Source: Glossina fuscipes (Eukaryota > Arthropoda > Insecta > Diptera > Glossinidae). Taken from it: DNA of 64,000 nt. A program made the translations under genes and the position numbers. The stretch is taken from contig NW_023998440.1 of assembly GCF_014805625.2 (NCBI RefSeq), positions 2,454,993-2,518,992 of the forward strand, given 5' to 3'. Below are positions 61,868-64,000 of the stretch, in pieces; positions within the stretch are counted from its first letter, which is position 1, and every line of letters starts with the position of its first letter. A model generated the notes under the pieces. That model saw only the letters and a program-made list of their open reading frames with translations, ran no database searches and was not told the origin of the DNA.

Positions 61868-62012
61868 CAATTATGCAACAACCTGTGCAAAAAATCAGCC
61901 TCGCCCGCTTAATATTACGGAGAATGAAAATTTCTTTTACTAGTTTTGTGTTTTGACGATTACGGTGAAGGGTATAAAAGATTCGGTCACGACCGAAGAT
62001 CATTTCTTGGTT

Positions 62013-62870
62013 TTATTTTTTCTTTATTTTTCTTTAAACAATTTTTAATAGTTATTAATAATAATTAACATAAGCTTTACTTCTAAGGGTAAACTAAAGT
62101 TGGCTGTTAATGTATTTTAACTGAATTGCATTCTTTAAGACATATCTAAACCCTGGAACTGGATAAGTTCTGTGAAATTTCTCAGTTTTATTTATGACAC
62201 AACCCATTATTTAATTTCTTATTTGTGTGTGTATTTCCTATTTTTTTTAATATTTTTTTTTTATAATCACTCTTGAGAGTCTCACCTTTCAATGATCGAA
62301 AGAGCCCTTCTTCTTTGTTTCACTCGTTACAGTTTTTCTTTCGATGAAAGCTCTAGCATAAGGAACGTGGATACTAAGCTGAGATAGACAAATATTATAT
62401 TAGATGCTTTCTGAATCAATCTGAACACGTGATGTTCAGCAGGCGTTACGTCTGGTTCTTGCAATGTGTGCTCGATCATTTTCATGCAAGGGGATGATAT
62501 TGCGTCTGTTGACAGTTATCGCTGGTCTTTTTTGCAGCAATACTTCATCCAATTTGCTCAATTGAGCTCAGTGGACATCTGCTGTAACACCTGGCTGATC
62601 CCACCATATGCACAGCAATCCAAGCAGTCCAATAAATCTTGCAATTCATTGTCTTCCAACTTTTTTGGTCTTTAAGACTATTCTTTGTCGTTGACATAAA
62701 AATCATCGCTTTTAATCCGTTGAAGCCAAAACCGACAACTGGAAGACGATGGCGACGAATTAAGCATAAGTTTCTGAAAGTTTTTGACCCGGTTCGGCAG
62801 CAGGTTTCTTCAAATCAAACACGAAAATTAATGCAAATTTGAGCGTTCCATGATTAGCGTCCGTATATTC
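62013..62870. other. DNA between the repeat and the retrotransposon, nothing recognised
   Basis: Two overlapping plus-strand frames (62466-62675, 62639-62842) have ordinary composition but no motif I can name. Confidence 0.45.
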
Positions 62871-64000
62871 ATTTATTTATTTATTTATTTTTATTCCACT
62901 TATACTAGAAACTCAACTAAACAAATAGCAGTCGAGTTCAATAGGCTCTTAATGCAAAACTAATATTAATTAACAATAAAATTGAGTATAAGCATAATAA
63001 AACAAATAAGAAGAAAAAAAAAAAGAAAAAAAGCATGTACACTATCAGCATAGGAGCACACTTACAACCGGTACAGGACCAAATTGCAAATGAACCCCTA
63101 AGCCATCGCAAACATGCATAAGTCTGGCAACCGATAATAAATTAACAATAATTCACTTTCGAAACGTAACGACTTTTTAAGGATGAAAGCTAGTTTAAAT
63201 ACGACATAGGTAAATCGCGCGTATTAAGCAATGTTGCTTTAATGGACTTTAAAGAGTCCGGTAACGAGAATAAGTGGTAGACGTCATTTAGGTTCTTGCA
63301 AACGACTCTGAGCGGATTGAACAGCTCATAATTAAATTTACACTGTTTAAGCTTAACCAAGATAAAATGCCTAGAGAAGCGGTTAGGGACATTAAAACTT
63401 ATTTCACCAAGTAATGAAGGCGAGTCAATAGCACCATTTATTACTTTAATTAGAAAGGAAACGCCAAGAACAAATCTACGTTTCTCAAGAGACGGTAGGG
63501 ACAGCAGAAGCAACCTATTTTCATACGGAGGAAGAGAGGTAATCGGATCCCAACCCAAATTTCTAAGGGCAAACAGCAAGAATTGCTTTTGAACAGATTC
63601 AATTGAATCTACGTAGCACCTATATGAAGGAGACCACACAACTGAGGCATACTCGAGTATGGGTCTAACCAAACACATGTACAGCCTTTTCGTAATGTAG
63701 GGATCATCAAGCTCTTTGGACCACCTTTTTATAAAACCAAGCGCGGACCTAGCTTTGCTAATCGAGAGCTCAATATGCAAGTTAAAACGTAACCTATGGT
63801 CAAATAGGACGCCTAAATCCGTAATCGAATCGACGTCCTCCAACTTATGCGAATCTATGAAATAGTGAGTAATGAATGACTTTCTTCTTGAGAATGAAAG
63901 CTTCTTACATTTACTCAGATTTAGTTTCAGGAGATTCAAAGAGCACCATGCAATAAAATTATCCAAATCACCTTGAAGCTGATGTGATTGCGATTCAACA
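62871..64000 (-). mobile_element. CR1-like non-LTR retrotransposon, second copy, cut by the window edge
   Basis: Same orientation and sequence as 17063-18200, with about a dozen substitutions by eye and one 17-bp difference. The tail is a cleaner (ATTT)n run on the plus strand at 62871-62892. The RT frame is open to the window edge, so this copy may be more intact than the first. Confidence 0.95.
63190..64000 (-). CDS. Reverse transcriptase C-terminal part, open to the window edge
   Basis: About 270 codons with no stop. It starts inside the window at VESQSHQLQGDLDN, downstream of where YADD would lie, and includes LEYASVVWSPSYRCYVDS, which the first copy lost through its 17-bp deletion (63645-63661 here). 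It ends RDLPMSYLN-stop, as in the first copy. Upstream RT and endonuclease sequence would lie beyond 64000. Confidence 0.92.
   Translation of the reverse strand, partial: VESQSHQLQGDLDNFIAWCSLNLLKLNLSKCKKLSFSRRKSFITHYFIDSHKLEDVDSITDLGVLFDHRLRFNLHIELSISKARSALGFIKRWSKELDDPYITKRLYMCLVRPILEYASVVWSPSYRCYVDSIESVQKQFLLFALRNLGWDPITSLPPYENRLLLLSLPSLEKRRFVLGVSFLIKVINGAIDSPSLLGEISFNVPNRFSRHFILVKLKQCKFNYELFNPLRVVCKNLNDVYHLFSLPDSLKSIKATLLNTRDLPMSYLN

Larger units (their letters stand above)
60930..62012 (+). repeat. Dispersed repeat, near full-length copy interrupted by a mariner
   Basis: Starts at CCAGAAGAAAGCTTCAGAGA, TCCTTGACAAGCAATAAATTC, CATGCCCGTCTGTCCGTC; interior CTCATAAGCTACAGCAGATA; end GAAGGGTATAAAAGATTCGG with the full palindrome TTCGGTCACGACCGAA (61982-61997). 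Removing the 329-bp mariner at 61539-61867 leaves about 755 bp, close to the 48.2-kb copy. Confidence 0.82.

Noticed and set aside
1..64000. CRISPR array, bacterial operon or phage features
   Set aside because: No regularly spaced repeats, Shine-Dalgarno-led gene strings or compact coding; the content is clearly eukaryotic.

Overview
The window is AT-rich, gene-poor eukaryotic DNA whose recognisable content is almost all transposon-derived. The mix points to a higher dipteran: mariner transposases, a CR1-like non-LTR retrotransposon in two close copies, tRNA-derived SINEs, and a degraded dispersed repeat with a GTCTGTCCGTCTGTC core that resembles repeats common in fly genomes. A tephritid fruit fly is my best guess, but that is inference. 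No complete host gene was found. The best candidates are a short open stretch ending in a splice-donor consensus at the left edge (1-128, +) and an 84-codon exon-like frame at 27340-27594 (-). Most of the window would then be intron or intergenic.

Layout: 1-10750 holds the edge exon candidate, fragments of the dispersed repeat (141-225, 1600-2225) and simple repeats. At 10754-12015 lies a structurally complete mariner with perfect 28-bp inverted repeats and TA duplications but a broken transposase. A second, older mariner remnant follows at 12841-13130. Dispersed repeats lie at 14-15.7 kb and a SINE head at 16.1 kb. A CR1-like retrotransposon on the minus strand fills 17063 to about 20396 (ORF1, damaged endonuclease, frameshifted reverse transcriptase). 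Another degraded mariner is at 23.5-25.1 kb. SINE copies are at 12.3, 27.0, 32.3-32.6 and 40.2-40.4 kb. A remnant of a different non-LTR element is at 30.9-31.4 kb, a third non-LTR lineage at 47.1-47.3 kb, and a GDESW-type mariner relic at 38.6-39.35 kb. From 36 to 62 kb there are many dispersed-repeat copies; one (60930-62012) is interrupted by an internally deleted mariner (61539-61867). A second CR1-like copy, about 1% diverged from the first, runs off the right edge (62871-64000).

The elements show relative age. The dispersed repeats and most mariners are old and full of stops. The 10754-12015 mariner has intact ends but a dead transposase, so it could move only if transposase came from elsewhere. 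The CR1-like pair is young. A 10-N gap at 32487-32496 is flanked by the same 47 bp on both sides, which looks like an unmerged contig overlap. I found no convincing undescribed multi-gene system. The most novel-looking items are the tRNA-derived SINE family and the dispersed repeat with its conserved terminal palindrome.
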